Origin: an uncultured Sporosarcina sp.
Lineage (GTDB): Bacteria > Bacillota > Bacilli > Bacillales_A > Planococcaceae
Length of the DNA stretch: 34,530 nucleotides
NCBI GenBank assembly: GCA_947644645.1
Contig: CANSAF010000027.1
Location: forward strand, 1 to 34,530
Reading direction: 5' to 3'
Part shown: positions 7,353 to 14,883 of the stretch, piece after piece
Numbering within the stretch: position 1 is the stretch's first letter
Layout: every line of letters starts with the position of its first letter
Translations under genes and position numbers: made by a program
Notes under the pieces: model-generated
Seen by the model: the letters and a program-made list of their open reading frames with translations, nothing else
The model's database searches: none
What the model was told of the DNA's origin: nothing

Positions 7353-9764
7353 TTATCCTCTTAACAATGCACCAGCTTCAGAAGTGAGTGCAGCTAATAC
7401 TTTATCATGTGCTTTCACAACTTCTTCATCTGTTAATGTTCTTGCTGGATCTTGATATGTTAATGAGAATGCGATTGATTTTTTACCTTCTTCTACATTA
7501 TCGCCTTCGTATAAATCGAATAATTTAACGCTTGTCAGTAACTTTCCACCTGCGCGGCGAATCACTTTTTCAAGTGTATGCGCCGATGTTTCGCTTGCAA
7601 CGACAAGTGCGATATCACGTGAAATTGCTGGGAAACGTGGTACTGGCGTGTAAATTAATTTCTCCAATTGAACAGCTAAAATTTGATCTAAATTCATTTC
7701 AAAGACATATGTCTCTTTTAAATCACGTTCGTTTTGGACAGTTGGGTGAAGTTGACCAACGAAACCAACACGCTTGTCACCTACAAAAATATTTGCCGTA
7801 CGTCCAGGGTGCATACCGTCTAATGTCGCTTTTTCAAACGTAACGCCAGTTGTTAGGCCAAGTTTTTCCATTAAGCCTTCGATGATGCCTTTCATCACGA
7901 AGAAATCGACTTTTTTCGTTTCACCTTGCCATGCATGGTCAACCCATTTACCCGTTACAACTGCTGCAACATGTGCAACTTCTTTCGGTAGGCCATCAGA
8001 TTCTTCATCTAAGAAAACTGAACTGACTTCATATAACGCAACAGAATCATTACGACGCGCCACATTATACGTTGTCGCTTCTAATAAATGTGGAAGAATA
8101 CTTTGTCTTAACACACTACGTTCTTCACTAATTGGCATTAAAAGCTTCGTAACAGGTGCAGTTTCTAATGCATATTTTTGTGAAGATTTTTCAGATGTCA
8201 ATGAATATGTTAATGTTTCATAAAGACCCGCACCTTCTAAAAATGCCTTTACTGTACGACGTTGTTGTTGATAAGGTGTTAGGCCACCTGGTTTTGATTC
8301 TGTCACTGGCAACGTCATTGGAATATGATCATAACCATACATTCTTGCGATTTCTTCGATGACATCTTCTTTAATGCGAATATCTTGTCTACGTGTCGGC
8401 GCATCAATGACTAATTGACCGTTAACTGCTTCAACATCGACTTTCAAGCGATGTAAAATCGACAACATTTCTTCCAATGAAATCTTCATCCCAAGACGAC
8501 TATTAATATAATCCGGTGAAATTGTAATGCGAACTGGTGTCTTATCAAGTTCATCTACCATGACAGAACCTTCCAGTACTTCTCCTTCAGCAAGCTCTGC
8601 AATTAAAGCTGCTGCACGTTCAATTGCCGGAACAACACGATTTGGATCTACACCTTTTTCAAAACGTGTACTTGCATCACTGCCTAAACCGAGATCTTTT
8701 GACGTTTGACGAACAGAAGCGCCAGTGAAATAAGCTGATTCTAGAACGATTGTAGTTGTGCCGTCATGAACTTCAGAATTCGCACCACCCATTACACCTG
8801 CAACAGCAACGGGTTCTACACCATTCGTAATAACAAGATGATTGGCTTTTAACGTTCTTTCAGTTTCATCTAATGTTGTAATTTTCTCGCCTTCATTCGC
8901 TAGACGTACAACGATTTCGCCCGTTTCTAGACGATTATAGTCAAATGCGTGAAGCGGTTGACCGTATTCCAATAAAACATAATTCGTCACGTCAACAACA
9001 TTATTATGTGGACGAATTCCTGCTGCCATTAAACGATTTTGTAACCAAAGTGGTGATTCTTGTATTTTTACATTTTCAATGACTTTTGCTACATACATCG
9101 GGTTTTCTTCTTTTGCTTCAACGCGCAGTTTTAAGACGTCTTCTGCTTTTTTAGTTGAAGCTGTATAAGTTGCTGTTGGTTGTTCGATTTCTTGATCTAA
9201 AATCGCCGCCACTTCATACGCAACACCTAACATACTTAAAGCGTCTGAACGGTTTGGCGTTAAATCAAATTCAAGTACCGAATCGTCTAATCCCATGAGT
9301 TCTAAAGCATTTGAACCAACAACCGCATCTTCCGGTAAAACATAAATCCCTTCAGCATATGCTTTCGGTACAAGTTTTCCGTCAATTGCCAGTTCTTGTA
9401 ATGAACAAATCATTCCGTTTGATTCTTCACCGCGAAGTTTTGCTTTTTTAATTTTGAAATTGCCTGGAAGTACTGCACCAGGACGTGCAACAATTACTTT
9501 TTGACCTGCTGCGATATTCGCTGCACCACAAATAATTTGTGTCGTTTCTTCTCCAACATCGACTTGACAAATATTTAATTTATCTGCCTCTGGATGTTTC
9601 ACACATTCTAAAACATGTCCAACAACAACATTTGTCATGCCGTGAGAACGATCGATAATGCCGTCCACTTCAATTCCTGAACGTGTAATTCTTTCTGCCA
9701 GTTCATTTACTGGAATTCCATCTATCTTCACATAATCTTTTAGCCATTTTGTAGAAACTAACAT
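7353..9764 (-). CDS. pheT: Phenylalanyl-tRNA synthetase beta subunit
   Basis: PheT, 803 residues, full length. It forms the alpha2-beta2 enzyme that charges tRNA-Phe. The N-terminal EMAP-type tRNA-binding domain (VVVGHVLECVKHPEADKLN, about residues 46-64) is followed by the B3/B4 editing region, the B5 DNA-binding-like domain, the inactive synthetase-like core and a C-terminal ferredoxin-fold anticodon-binding domain starting near YTPVPRFPAISRDIAL. The start ATG is preceded by AAGGAGG at 7 nt, and this Shine-Dalgarno overlaps the pheS stop codon (12-nt gap), indicating tight coupling. Expression is controlled by the T-box leader upstream of pheS. Confidence 0.98.
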   Translation of the reverse strand: MLVSTKWLKDYVKIDGIPVNELAERITRSGIEVDGIIDRSHGMTNVVVGHVLECVKHPEADKLNICQVDVGEETTQIICGAANIAAGQKVIVARPGAVLPGNFKIKKAKLRGEESNGMICSLQELAIDGKLVPKAYAEGIYVLPEDAVVGSNALELMGLDDSVLEFDLTPNRSDALSMLGVAYEVAAILDQEIEQPTATYTASTKKAEDVLKLRVEAKEENPMYVAKVIENVKIQESPLWLQNRLMAAGIRPHNNVVDVTNYVLLEYGQPLHAFDYNRLETGEIVVRLANEGEKITTLDETERTLKANHLVITNGVEPVAVAGVMGGANSEVHDGTTTIVLESAYFTGASVRQTSKDLGLGSDASTRFEKGVDPNRVVPAIERAAALIAELAEGEVLEGSVMVDELDKTPVRITISPDYINSRLGMKISLEEMLSILHRLKVDVEAVNGQLVIDAPTRRQDIRIKEDVIEEIARMYGYDHIPMTLPVTESKPGGLTPYQQQRRTVKAFLEGAGLYETLTYSLTSEKSSQKYALETAPVTKLLMPISEERSVLRQSILPHLLEATTYNVARRNDSVALYEVSSVFLDEESDGLPKEVAHVAAVVTGKWVDHAWQGETKKVDFFVMKGIIEGLMEKLGLTTGVTFEKATLDGMHPGRTANIFVGDKRVGFVGQLHPTVQNERDLKETYVFEMNLDQILAVQLEKLIYTPVPRFPAISRDIALVVASETSAHTLEKVIRRAGGKLLTSVKLFDLYEGDNVEEGKKSIAFSLTYQDPARTLTDEEVVKAHDKVLAALTSEAGALLRG

Positions 9765-9776
9765 CTTTTTTCCTCC

Positions 9777-10820
9777 TTATGCATTTGCCTCATGAAATTG
9801 CGTGATAAAACGTACATCATTTGTATAGAAGTGACGAATATCTTCAATTCCGTATTTCAACATCGCAATTCTTTCTGGACCCATTCCAAAGGCAAAACCA
9901 GACATTACTGTTGAATCATAGCCTGCCATTTCAAGGACATTCGGGTGAACCATACCCGCACCTAAAATTTCAATCCAACCTGTTTTCTTACAAACATTAC
10001 AGCCGTCTCCACCGCATTTAAAGCAAGAAATATCCATTTCAACAGATGGTTCTGTAAACGGGAAGAAACTTGGACGAAGACGAATTTCACGCTCTTCACC
10101 AAACATTTTTTTTGCAAATAAAGAAAGCGTACCTTTTAAATCACTCATACGAATATTTTCCCCAACAACAAGTCCTTCGATTTGTGTAAATTGGTGAGAA
10201 TGCGTCGCATCATCGCTATCACGACGATACACTTTTCCTGGACAAATAATTTGAATTGGTTGTCCTTTTTTCGCTTCCATCGTACGTGCTTGAACTGGTG
10301 ATGTATGTGTACGAAGTAAAACATCTTCTGTAATATAGAACGAATCTTGCATATCACGTGCTGGGTGACCTTTTGGTAAATTTAGCGCTTCAAAGTTATA
10401 ATAATCCTTCTCAACTTCCGGACCTTCTGAAACCGCGTAACCCATGCTGATAAAGAAGTCTTCAATTTCTTCAACAACACGTGTTAATGGGTGGTGATTT
10501 CCCGTTTGGACTGGACGACCTGGTAAAGTAACATCGATCGACTCTTTTTCAAGCTGTGCGTTGATCGCTTCTTCTTCCAGTTTCGCCATTCTTTCTTCTA
10601 ATACTTCTGTCACAGATTCGCGGATGACGTTAACGAGTGCCCCCATTTTCGGACGCTCTTCAGCAGGGAGTTTCCCCATTCCTTTTAATAAATCTGTAAT
10701 CGGCCCTTTACGACCTAAATAAGCGACACGTACGTCGTTTAGTGCTTTAGAGTTACTTGCTTCTTTAATCTTCGCAAGCACTTCTTCTTTTAATGCGTTT
10801 AATCTTTCTTCCATTTCCAA
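9777..10820 (-). CDS. pheS: Phenylalanyl-tRNA synthetase alpha subunit
   Basis: PheS, 347 residues, the catalytic subunit. An N-terminal coiled coil (about residues 1-90) contacts tRNA. The class II core contains [33 protein letters not shown], the [17 protein letters not shown] segment common in PheS, and motif 3 ([17 protein letters not shown], about residues 306-322). The first of two close ATGs is chosen because AAAGGAG lies 8 nt upstream. The leader contains a T-box riboswitch, so transcription should rise when uncharged tRNA-Phe accumulates. Confidence 0.98.
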   Translation of the reverse strand: MEMEERLNALKEEVLAKIKEASNSKALNDVRVAYLGRKGPITDLLKGMGKLPAEERPKMGALVNVIRESVTEVLEERMAKLEEEAINAQLEKESIDVTLPGRPVQTGNHHPLTRVVEEIEDFFISMGYAVSEGPEVEKDYYNFEALNLPKGHPARDMQDSFYITEDVLLRTHTSPVQARTMEAKKGQPIQIICPGKVYRRDSDDATHSHQFTQIEGLVVGENIRMSDLKGTLSLFAKKMFGEEREIRLRPSFFPFTEPSVEMDISCFKCGGDGCNVCKKTGWIEILGAGMVHPNVLEMAGYDSTVMSGFAFGMGPERIAMLKYGIEDIRHFYTNDVRFITQFHEANA

Positions 10821-10873
10821 TTCTCCTTTCGAATTTAACGAGCTATTAAGCAGACTTCCATAAAAAAAAACAA

Positions 10874-11135
10874 TAAAAAAACGCCCCTTATCAAAATAAG
10901 GGACGAGGATTTATGTCTTCGCGGTACCACCCTGATTTATTGTACAATCCATAAAATTATACAATCACTCAAAACTTCGATTTAACGGTCCGGTGCCGGC
11001 GCGCCTTTATAGATTCACTAGTCCTGGCGGCAGCTCTTGGGGTGAACATTGATTAACAAAATTTATTTGCATTTTCAGTCATGATGCAAATTCCCTGTTA
11101 ATTTCTTTATAATCAATTTTTCCCAGTCAATGCTT
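10874..11135 (-). promoter_or_regulatory. T-box leader (tRNA-Phe) of pheST
   Basis: Read on the minus strand, the conserved T-box AGGGTGGTACCGCG occupies 10920-10933, and the terminator (CGTCCCTTAT / ATAAGGGGCG plus seven T) lies at 10874-10905. Upstream is a stem-I-like fold: TTAACA pairs with TGTTAA, enclosing ATTTGCAT / ATGCAAAT. A UUC codon at 11044-11046, in the context GTTCACC after the fold, is the best candidate specifier and matches phenylalanine. Uncharged tRNA-Phe would stabilise the antiterminator and allow read-through into pheS. The 5' boundary is approximate, and no clean promoter was identified. Confidence 0.92.
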
Positions 11136-11173
11136 TTAGTTTTTAGTTCATTTATCAGTATACCCGATATTTT

Positions 11174-11326
11174 TCATTCATTCAACATTTGATATTGATA
11201 ACTGTTATATTTCTTAATGTAGGGGGAACTATTAGTATGATACATATCCGCACTTTTCCCACTAAGTTCTGAATATGCTGCGATAGCAGTAAAACGAAAA
11301 TCATGACGAACAAACCGCTTCATCAT
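11174..11326 (-). CDS. Candidate small ORF, 50 aa
   Basis: A 50-codon frame starting with two ATGs (MMKRFVRHDFRF) and preceded by AAAGGAAGGA at 4-8 nt, an adequate ribosome binding site. The product is basic at its start and rich in Ser and Tyr towards the end; I recognise no family. It sits just upstream of the pheS T-box leader on the same strand, with no terminator between. The support is the ribosome binding site and the uninterrupted frame only, so it could be chance. Confidence 0.35.
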   Translation of the reverse strand: MMKRFVRHDFRFTAIAAYSELSGKSADMYHTNSSPYIKKYNSYQYQMLNE

Positions 11327-11458
11327 CCAATCCTTCCTTTCATTGCTCAATTAACAAAAGAATAACAAATGCAAATTCATTGGATTAGCTGGCATTTCAA
11401 TCGGAATACCTGTCTAGTTCCCTGGACATTAAGTCGAATGTCAAAACTGCCGGTATGA
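11327..11458. other. Intergenic stretch, nothing recognised
   Basis: Between the small ORF and the rpn promoter I see no convincing gene. Plus-strand frames give short readable pieces interrupted by stops near 11415, which could be gene debris but match nothing I know. Confidence 0.4.
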
Positions 11459-11488
11459 TTGGCAAAGAACGTGAACAGATTGTATAAT
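11459..11488 (+). promoter_or_regulatory. Promoter of the Rpn nuclease gene
   Basis: TTGGCA (11459-11464) and a perfect TATAAT (11483-11488) are separated by 18 nt, a sigma-A type promoter. Transcription would begin near 11495, giving a leader of about 50 nt that contains the ten-G tract (11527-11536). Confidence 0.7.
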
Positions 11489-11543
11489 ATAGAATAAGGA
11501 GTATTAACTGAAAGCATGTTGTAAAAGGGGGGGGGGATACCTG

Positions 11544-12575
11544 TTGGTGAAGATGCAAAATGTACATGACAAGTTTTTCAAAGAAACCATGGGCGATGTG
11601 TCAACCGCAAAAGATTTTCTTACCCATTACTTGCCGAATAACATCATGAAAATTGTCGATGTGAACACATTAGAACCACAGAAAGACAGTTACATCAACA
11701 AAAAGCTAGAAGAAAATTTCTCCGATTTGCTTTTTAAAGTGGAGATCAATAAAAAAGAAGGTTATCTTTATTTTCTGTTTGAACATAAAAGTTATGAGGA
11801 CAAAGGGATTGCTTTCCAGCTATTGAAATACATGGTTGAAATTTGGGAAGCCAAAATGAAAAAAGAGAAAGCTAAAGAACTACCCATCATTATTCCACTT
11901 GTTATTCATCATGGAAGGTCGAGTTGGCGTATACCTTCTAACTTGGGGGCTATGCTAGATGGCTACGAAGAACTTTCAGAAGAATTGAAAATTCACGTAC
12001 CAAATTTTGAGTATTTACTCTACGATTTAACAATCTATGATGACGAAGATATTAAAGGAAATGCGCTAACAAGAATCTGGATGACCCTTTATCGTGATAT
12101 ATATACAAAAGATCCAAACGAGCTGTTACAATCTATATTCCGTTCAATCCATTATCTAATTGAATTAGAAGATAAACAAACGGGATTGGAATACTTTGAA
12201 ACGATGATGCGTTATATCTTTAGCGCCGCAAAAGATATAACGAAAAAAGACGTAGAAAAAATCATCCAACGACTGGAAACGACTTATCCTGAAGGGAGTG
12301 ACATCGCAATGACTTTAGCTGAAATGTGGAGAGATGAAGGGGTTCAACAAGGGCTACAACAAGGGCTGCAACAAGGGCTGCAACAAGGGCTCGAAAAAGG
12401 CGGAGCTTCTGCTCTTTCTGAAACAGCGATTCAATTATTGATTGAGCGATTTGGAAAAGTACCACAAGATATTAAAGACGGCATCGCAAACTCAGATACA
12501 GCTGCTTTGAAACTCTTATTAGTGAACAGCTTCAAGTTTCAGGAAATAGATGAGGCTAGAAGGTATATTCAATAA
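11544..12575 (+). CDS. Rpn-family PD-(D/E)XK nuclease (transposase_31-like)
   Basis: Member of the Rpn / YhgA-like family, related to recombination-promoting nucleases; 343 residues. The N-terminal nuclease domain has HDKFFKETM (residues 8-16), SDLLFKV with D61, and FLFEHKS with E80 and K82, forming the D...ExK active site, then PLVIHHGRSSW typical of the family. Residues 267-283 are four QGLQ-type repeats encoded by a 12-bp tandem repeat, followed by a helical C-terminal domain. The start is TTG at 11544 (or GTG at 11547), both just after a ten-G run that serves as Shine-Dalgarno. It has its own promoter and terminator, and sits between pheS and ysgA, where B. subtilis has none. Family members act in DNA breakage and phage defence; the role here is inferred. 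Confidence 0.88.
   Translation: MVKMQNVHDKFFKETMGDVSTAKDFLTHYLPNNIMKIVDVNTLEPQKDSYINKKLEENFSDLLFKVEINKKEGYLYFLFEHKSYEDKGIAFQLLKYMVEIWEAKMKKEKAKELPIIIPLVIHHGRSSWRIPSNLGAMLDGYEELSEELKIHVPNFEYLLYDLTIYDDEDIKGNALTRIWMTLYRDIYTKDPNELLQSIFRSIHYLIELEDKQTGLEYFETMMRYIFSAAKDITKKDVEKIIQRLETTYPEGSDIAMTLAEMWRDEGVQQGLQQGLQQGLQQGLEKGGASALSETAIQLLIERFGKVPQDIKDGIANSDTAALKLLLVNSFKFQEIDEARRYIQ
12309..12575 (+). CDS. Candidate intragenic C-terminal product of rpn (RpnS-like)
   Basis: Inside the rpn frame, ATG codon 256 is preceded by AAGGGAG (12292-12298) with 10-nt spacing, a better ribosome binding site than that of the full gene. Initiation here would give an 88-residue protein (MTLAEMWRDEGVQQG...) comprising the repeats and the C-terminal helical domain without the nuclease. 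Rpn loci of Escherichia coli have been reported to make such in-frame small C-terminal proteins that inhibit the toxic full-length nuclease. That parallel is inference; the internal start is seen directly. Confidence 0.45.
   Translation: MTLAEMWRDEGVQQGLQQGLQQGLQQGLEKGGASALSETAIQLLIERFGKVPQDIKDGIANSDTAALKLLLVNSFKFQEIDEARRYIQ
12345..12392 (+). repeat. Four 12-bp tandem repeats in rpn
   Basis: Four adjacent copies of CAACAAGGGCT[A/G/C], at 12345, 12357, 12369 and 12381. Each keeps the frame and encodes a QGLQ-type unit. The near-identity of the copies points to recent slippage or expansion. Confidence 0.95.
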
Positions 12576-12614
12576 CTCTAACACGATTCAGAGGGCTTAT
12601 TTCCTTTGACGCCG

Positions 12615-12666
12615 AAAACGAACCATCCGCAAAAGTTTTCATACAACTTTGCAGATGGTTCGTTTT
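12615..12666 (+). terminator. Terminator of rpn
   Basis: AAAACGAACCATC plus AAAAGTT pairs with AACTTT plus GATGGTTCGTTTT, a long imperfect hairpin ending in TTTT, 39 nt after the rpn stop. Confidence 0.65.
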
Positions 12667-12668
12667 AT

Positions 12669-12776
12669 CGTTTTCAAATTCATCGCCCGGTACATAAATG
12701 CCACAAATTGTGCACCTGTAACAAGTTCACTTGGTTCGTAATCTCCGTTATCTCCCAGCGTGATGTCATGAATCTA
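12669..12776 (-). pseudogene. Decayed SLH-domain fragment
   Basis: On the minus strand, 12767 down to 12669 reads DITLGDNGDYEPSELVTGAQ followed by FVAFMYRAMNLKT. The pattern (YEPSELVT-AQFVAFMYRAMNL) resembles the second half of an S-layer homology repeat, which anchors proteins to cell-wall polymers. A TAG lies two codons upstream at 12774-12776, and the preceding sequence (IPIRATYDLDS) is in another frame, so there is no start and at least one frameshift. It is best read as the remnant of a surface-protein gene lost from this spot. Confidence 0.5.
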
Positions 12777-12850
12777 AATCATAGGTTGCACGAATTGGAA
12801 TAAATAATCTCTTCCTCTTTCAAATCCCATATTCCATTCTACCCACTTGA

Positions 12851-13645
12851 TTATCCTAACACAGTTTGGTCACTTTCCAATTGTCTGCCGCGGATTCGTT
12901 GGAATTCATCCATCAAATTTTTAATCGTTAATTTCTTTTTCGCTTCTCCGCTTACATCAAAAATAATTTGCCCGGCATCCATCATAATTAACCGATTGCC
13001 CATATCAAGCGCTTGCTGCATATTATGCGTCACCATTAATGTCGTTAATTGGTGATTTTCTACAATTTCAGACGTTAAATCGGCAATTAATTCGGCACGT
13101 GCTGGATCGAGTGCTGCTGTATGTTCGTCTAATAATAAAATATCTGGCTCCGTAAAAGTCGCCATTAACAAAGACAACGCTTGCCTTTCTCCCCCGGAAA
13201 GTAAACCGACTTTAGCGTTTAATCGATTGTCTAACCCTAAATTTAATGTTTTCAATGCTTCTTTAAAAAATTCACGGCGTTGTTTTGTGACACCGAGCCT
13301 AAGCGTCCGCTTTTTATTTCTCGAATAAGCAATGGCTAAATTTTCTTCGATTGTCATTTCTGGTGCTGTCCCTGCCATTGGATCTTGGAAAACGCGACCA
13401 ATATATTTCGCACGGCTATATTCTGGGAGATGTGCAACTTGTTTTCCATCAATAAATATATCTCCCACATCTGCGATTAAGTTGCCCGAAATAATATTCA
13501 TCAATGTTGATTTGCCAGCACCATTCCCACCAATAACCGTAATAAACTCACCTTTTTTGAGTTCCAAATTAGTGTTTTTTAAAGCGCGTTTTTCATCTAA
13601 AGTGCCTTCATTAAAAGTCATTTCGATATGATTAAGCTTCAACAT
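12851..13645 (-). CDS. ABC transporter ATP-binding protein
   Basis: Nucleotide-binding subunit, 264 residues. Walker A GGNGAGKST lies at about residues 37-46, signature LSGGERQ near 148, and Walker B DILLLDEHTAALDP near 167-180, followed by the H-loop in VTHNM. It energises the permease encoded just upstream. The frame opens at an ATG at 13654, but the ATG at 13645 has GGG 10 nt upstream and is preferred; either start overlaps the permease stop, implying translational coupling. Together with a PF04392-type binding lipoprotein this is the set known for tryptophan/tyrosine-type uptake in other Firmicutes; the substrate here is not proven. Confidence 0.93.
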   Translation of the reverse strand: MLKLNHIEMTFNEGTLDEKRALKNTNLELKKGEFITVIGGNGAGKSTLMNIISGNLIADVGDIFIDGKQVAHLPEYSRAKYIGRVFQDPMAGTAPEMTIEENLAIAYSRNKKRTLRLGVTKQRREFFKEALKTLNLGLDNRLNAKVGLLSGGERQALSLLMATFTEPDILLLDEHTAALDPARAELIADLTSEIVENHQLTTLMVTHNMQQALDMGNRLIMMDAGQIIFDVSGEAKKKLTIKNLMDEFQRIRGRQLESDQTVLG

Positions 13646-14624
13646 TTTTTGCATTCCCTACTTTCAAAGCCGCGCGCTTCGCTAAACGACGCTTCTTCTC
13701 TTTTTGTACTTGTACAAATTTCGGCGTCACTAAAGCTAGAATAACAAGAATCGCTGTAATTAACTTCATATCTCCCGTTTCCAAAAAGCCAACGCGAAGT
13801 GCAAGTGCCACAACGATTCGATAAATCACTGCACCAAGAATAACCGCCAATGTCGCTTTCGCAACTGTTTTCGCTCCGAACAAAGCTTCCCCGATAATGA
13901 CTGACGCCAGTCCAATAATAATCATTCCAATGCCCATTCCGACATCCGTAAAGCCACCATATTGCGTAATTAAAGAACCTGAAAGCGCAACAAGCCCGTT
14001 TGAAATCCCTAACCCAATAATAATTAATGTATCCGTATTCGCCGAAAAACTACGGCTCATTACTTTATTATTTCCTGTCGCTCTAAGCCCTAAGCCAATT
14101 TCTGTTTTCAAGAAATAGTCAATTGTTAGTTTCATCATGATCATAAAGATAATCATAATAAACAAAATTCCCCATGTTGCCGGTAAACGATCTATCCCCA
14201 TGGAAGTGAATAAATTATTAATCACTCCATCAATGCCTGTTTTCTCCCAAATTTCAACAAATTGCTTTTTCAACGTCGACTCTCTCGACAAAGATAAGTT
14301 CGGTTTCCCCATAATTCGCAAATTAATCGAATAAAGTGCGATCATCATTAAAATTCCTGAAAGGAGCGCATTAATTTTTCCTTTTGTATGTAAAATTCCC
14401 GTTACACAACCCGCTAAAAAGCCGGCTAACGCACCAAATAAAGTGGCGAGCATTGGCGGAACACCGTTAATAATCGAAATGGCCGTTACAGCACCACCCG
14501 TTACAAAGCTTCCATCCACTGTTAAGTCTGGGAAATCTAGTATTCTAAAAGTTAAATACACACCAATCGCCATAATTGCATAAATAAATCCTGATTCAAC
14601 AGCACCAAACAAAGCTAAGAACAT
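13632..14624 (-). CDS. ABC transporter permease (BPD_transp_2 type)
   Basis: Integral membrane permease, 330 residues, with about nine hydrophobic segments and the early LTFRILDFPDLTVDGSF region typical of permeases paired with PF04392 binding proteins. The GTG at 14636 lacks a ribosome binding site; the ATG at 14624 has GAGGTGG 8 nt upstream and is chosen. It is the second gene of a three-gene operon. The gap to the upstream lipoprotein gene (about 257 nt) is unusually long because it carries an inverted-repeat insert. Confidence 0.92.
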   Translation of the reverse strand: MFLALFGAVESGFIYAIMAIGVYLTFRILDFPDLTVDGSFVTGGAVTAISIINGVPPMLATLFGALAGFLAGCVTGILHTKGKINALLSGILMMIALYSINLRIMGKPNLSLSRESTLKKQFVEIWEKTGIDGVINNLFTSMGIDRLPATWGILFIMIIFMIMMKLTIDYFLKTEIGLGLRATGNNKVMSRSFSANTDTLIIIGLGISNGLVALSGSLITQYGGFTDVGMGIGMIIIGLASVIIGEALFGAKTVAKATLAVILGAVIYRIVVALALRVGFLETGDMKLITAILVILALVTPKFVQVQKEKKRRLAKRAALKVGNAKNVEA

Positions 14625-14688
14625 TTCAATTTCCACCTCACTACTTTATATTTTCACCTTTATAGAGATTCGAAATATACAGTCTTTT

Positions 14689-14883
14689 AAAGAGGCTGTC
14701 CCAGAAGTCGAAAGGACGCGACTTTTAAGACGCCTTCCGTTTGTGCGAGCGCGGAAATGATACATTCCTTTACTTTTTGGGCTTCGTGCCTTGTAAGGAA
14801 AGTTCAATCAGCAGAGAAATGCACAAAATAAGCACACGCACAATCGGGAGGCGTCCAATAGCAAAGCTATTGGACAGCCTTTT
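14689..14883. repeat. MITE-like inverted-repeat element in the ABC operon
   Basis: About 195 bp is bounded by AAAGAGGCTGTCC (14689-14701) and GGACAGCCTTTT (14872-14883), near-perfect terminal inverted repeats of about 12 bp. Inside is a second perfect hairpin, GTCCAATAGC (14853-14862) with GCTATTGGAC (14866-14875), and no coding frame. It begins within the stop codon region of the lipoprotein gene. This fits a small non-autonomous transposable element, but other copies cannot be seen in this window. Confidence 0.45.

Noticed and set aside
7532-8362. Plus-strand open frames of 68-149 codons
   Set aside because: They lie antisense within pheT, have no ribosome binding sites and have unnatural composition; they are shadows of the real gene.
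11527-11536. Poly-G tract as an on/off frameshift switch of rpn
   Set aside because: The tract lies upstream of every plausible start codon, so slippage cannot change the reading frame; only an effect on translation rate is possible.
12606-12803. Plus-strand 65-codon frame after rpn
   Set aside because: It overlaps the rpn terminator, lacks a ribosome binding site, and the opposite strand carries the recognisable SLH remnant.
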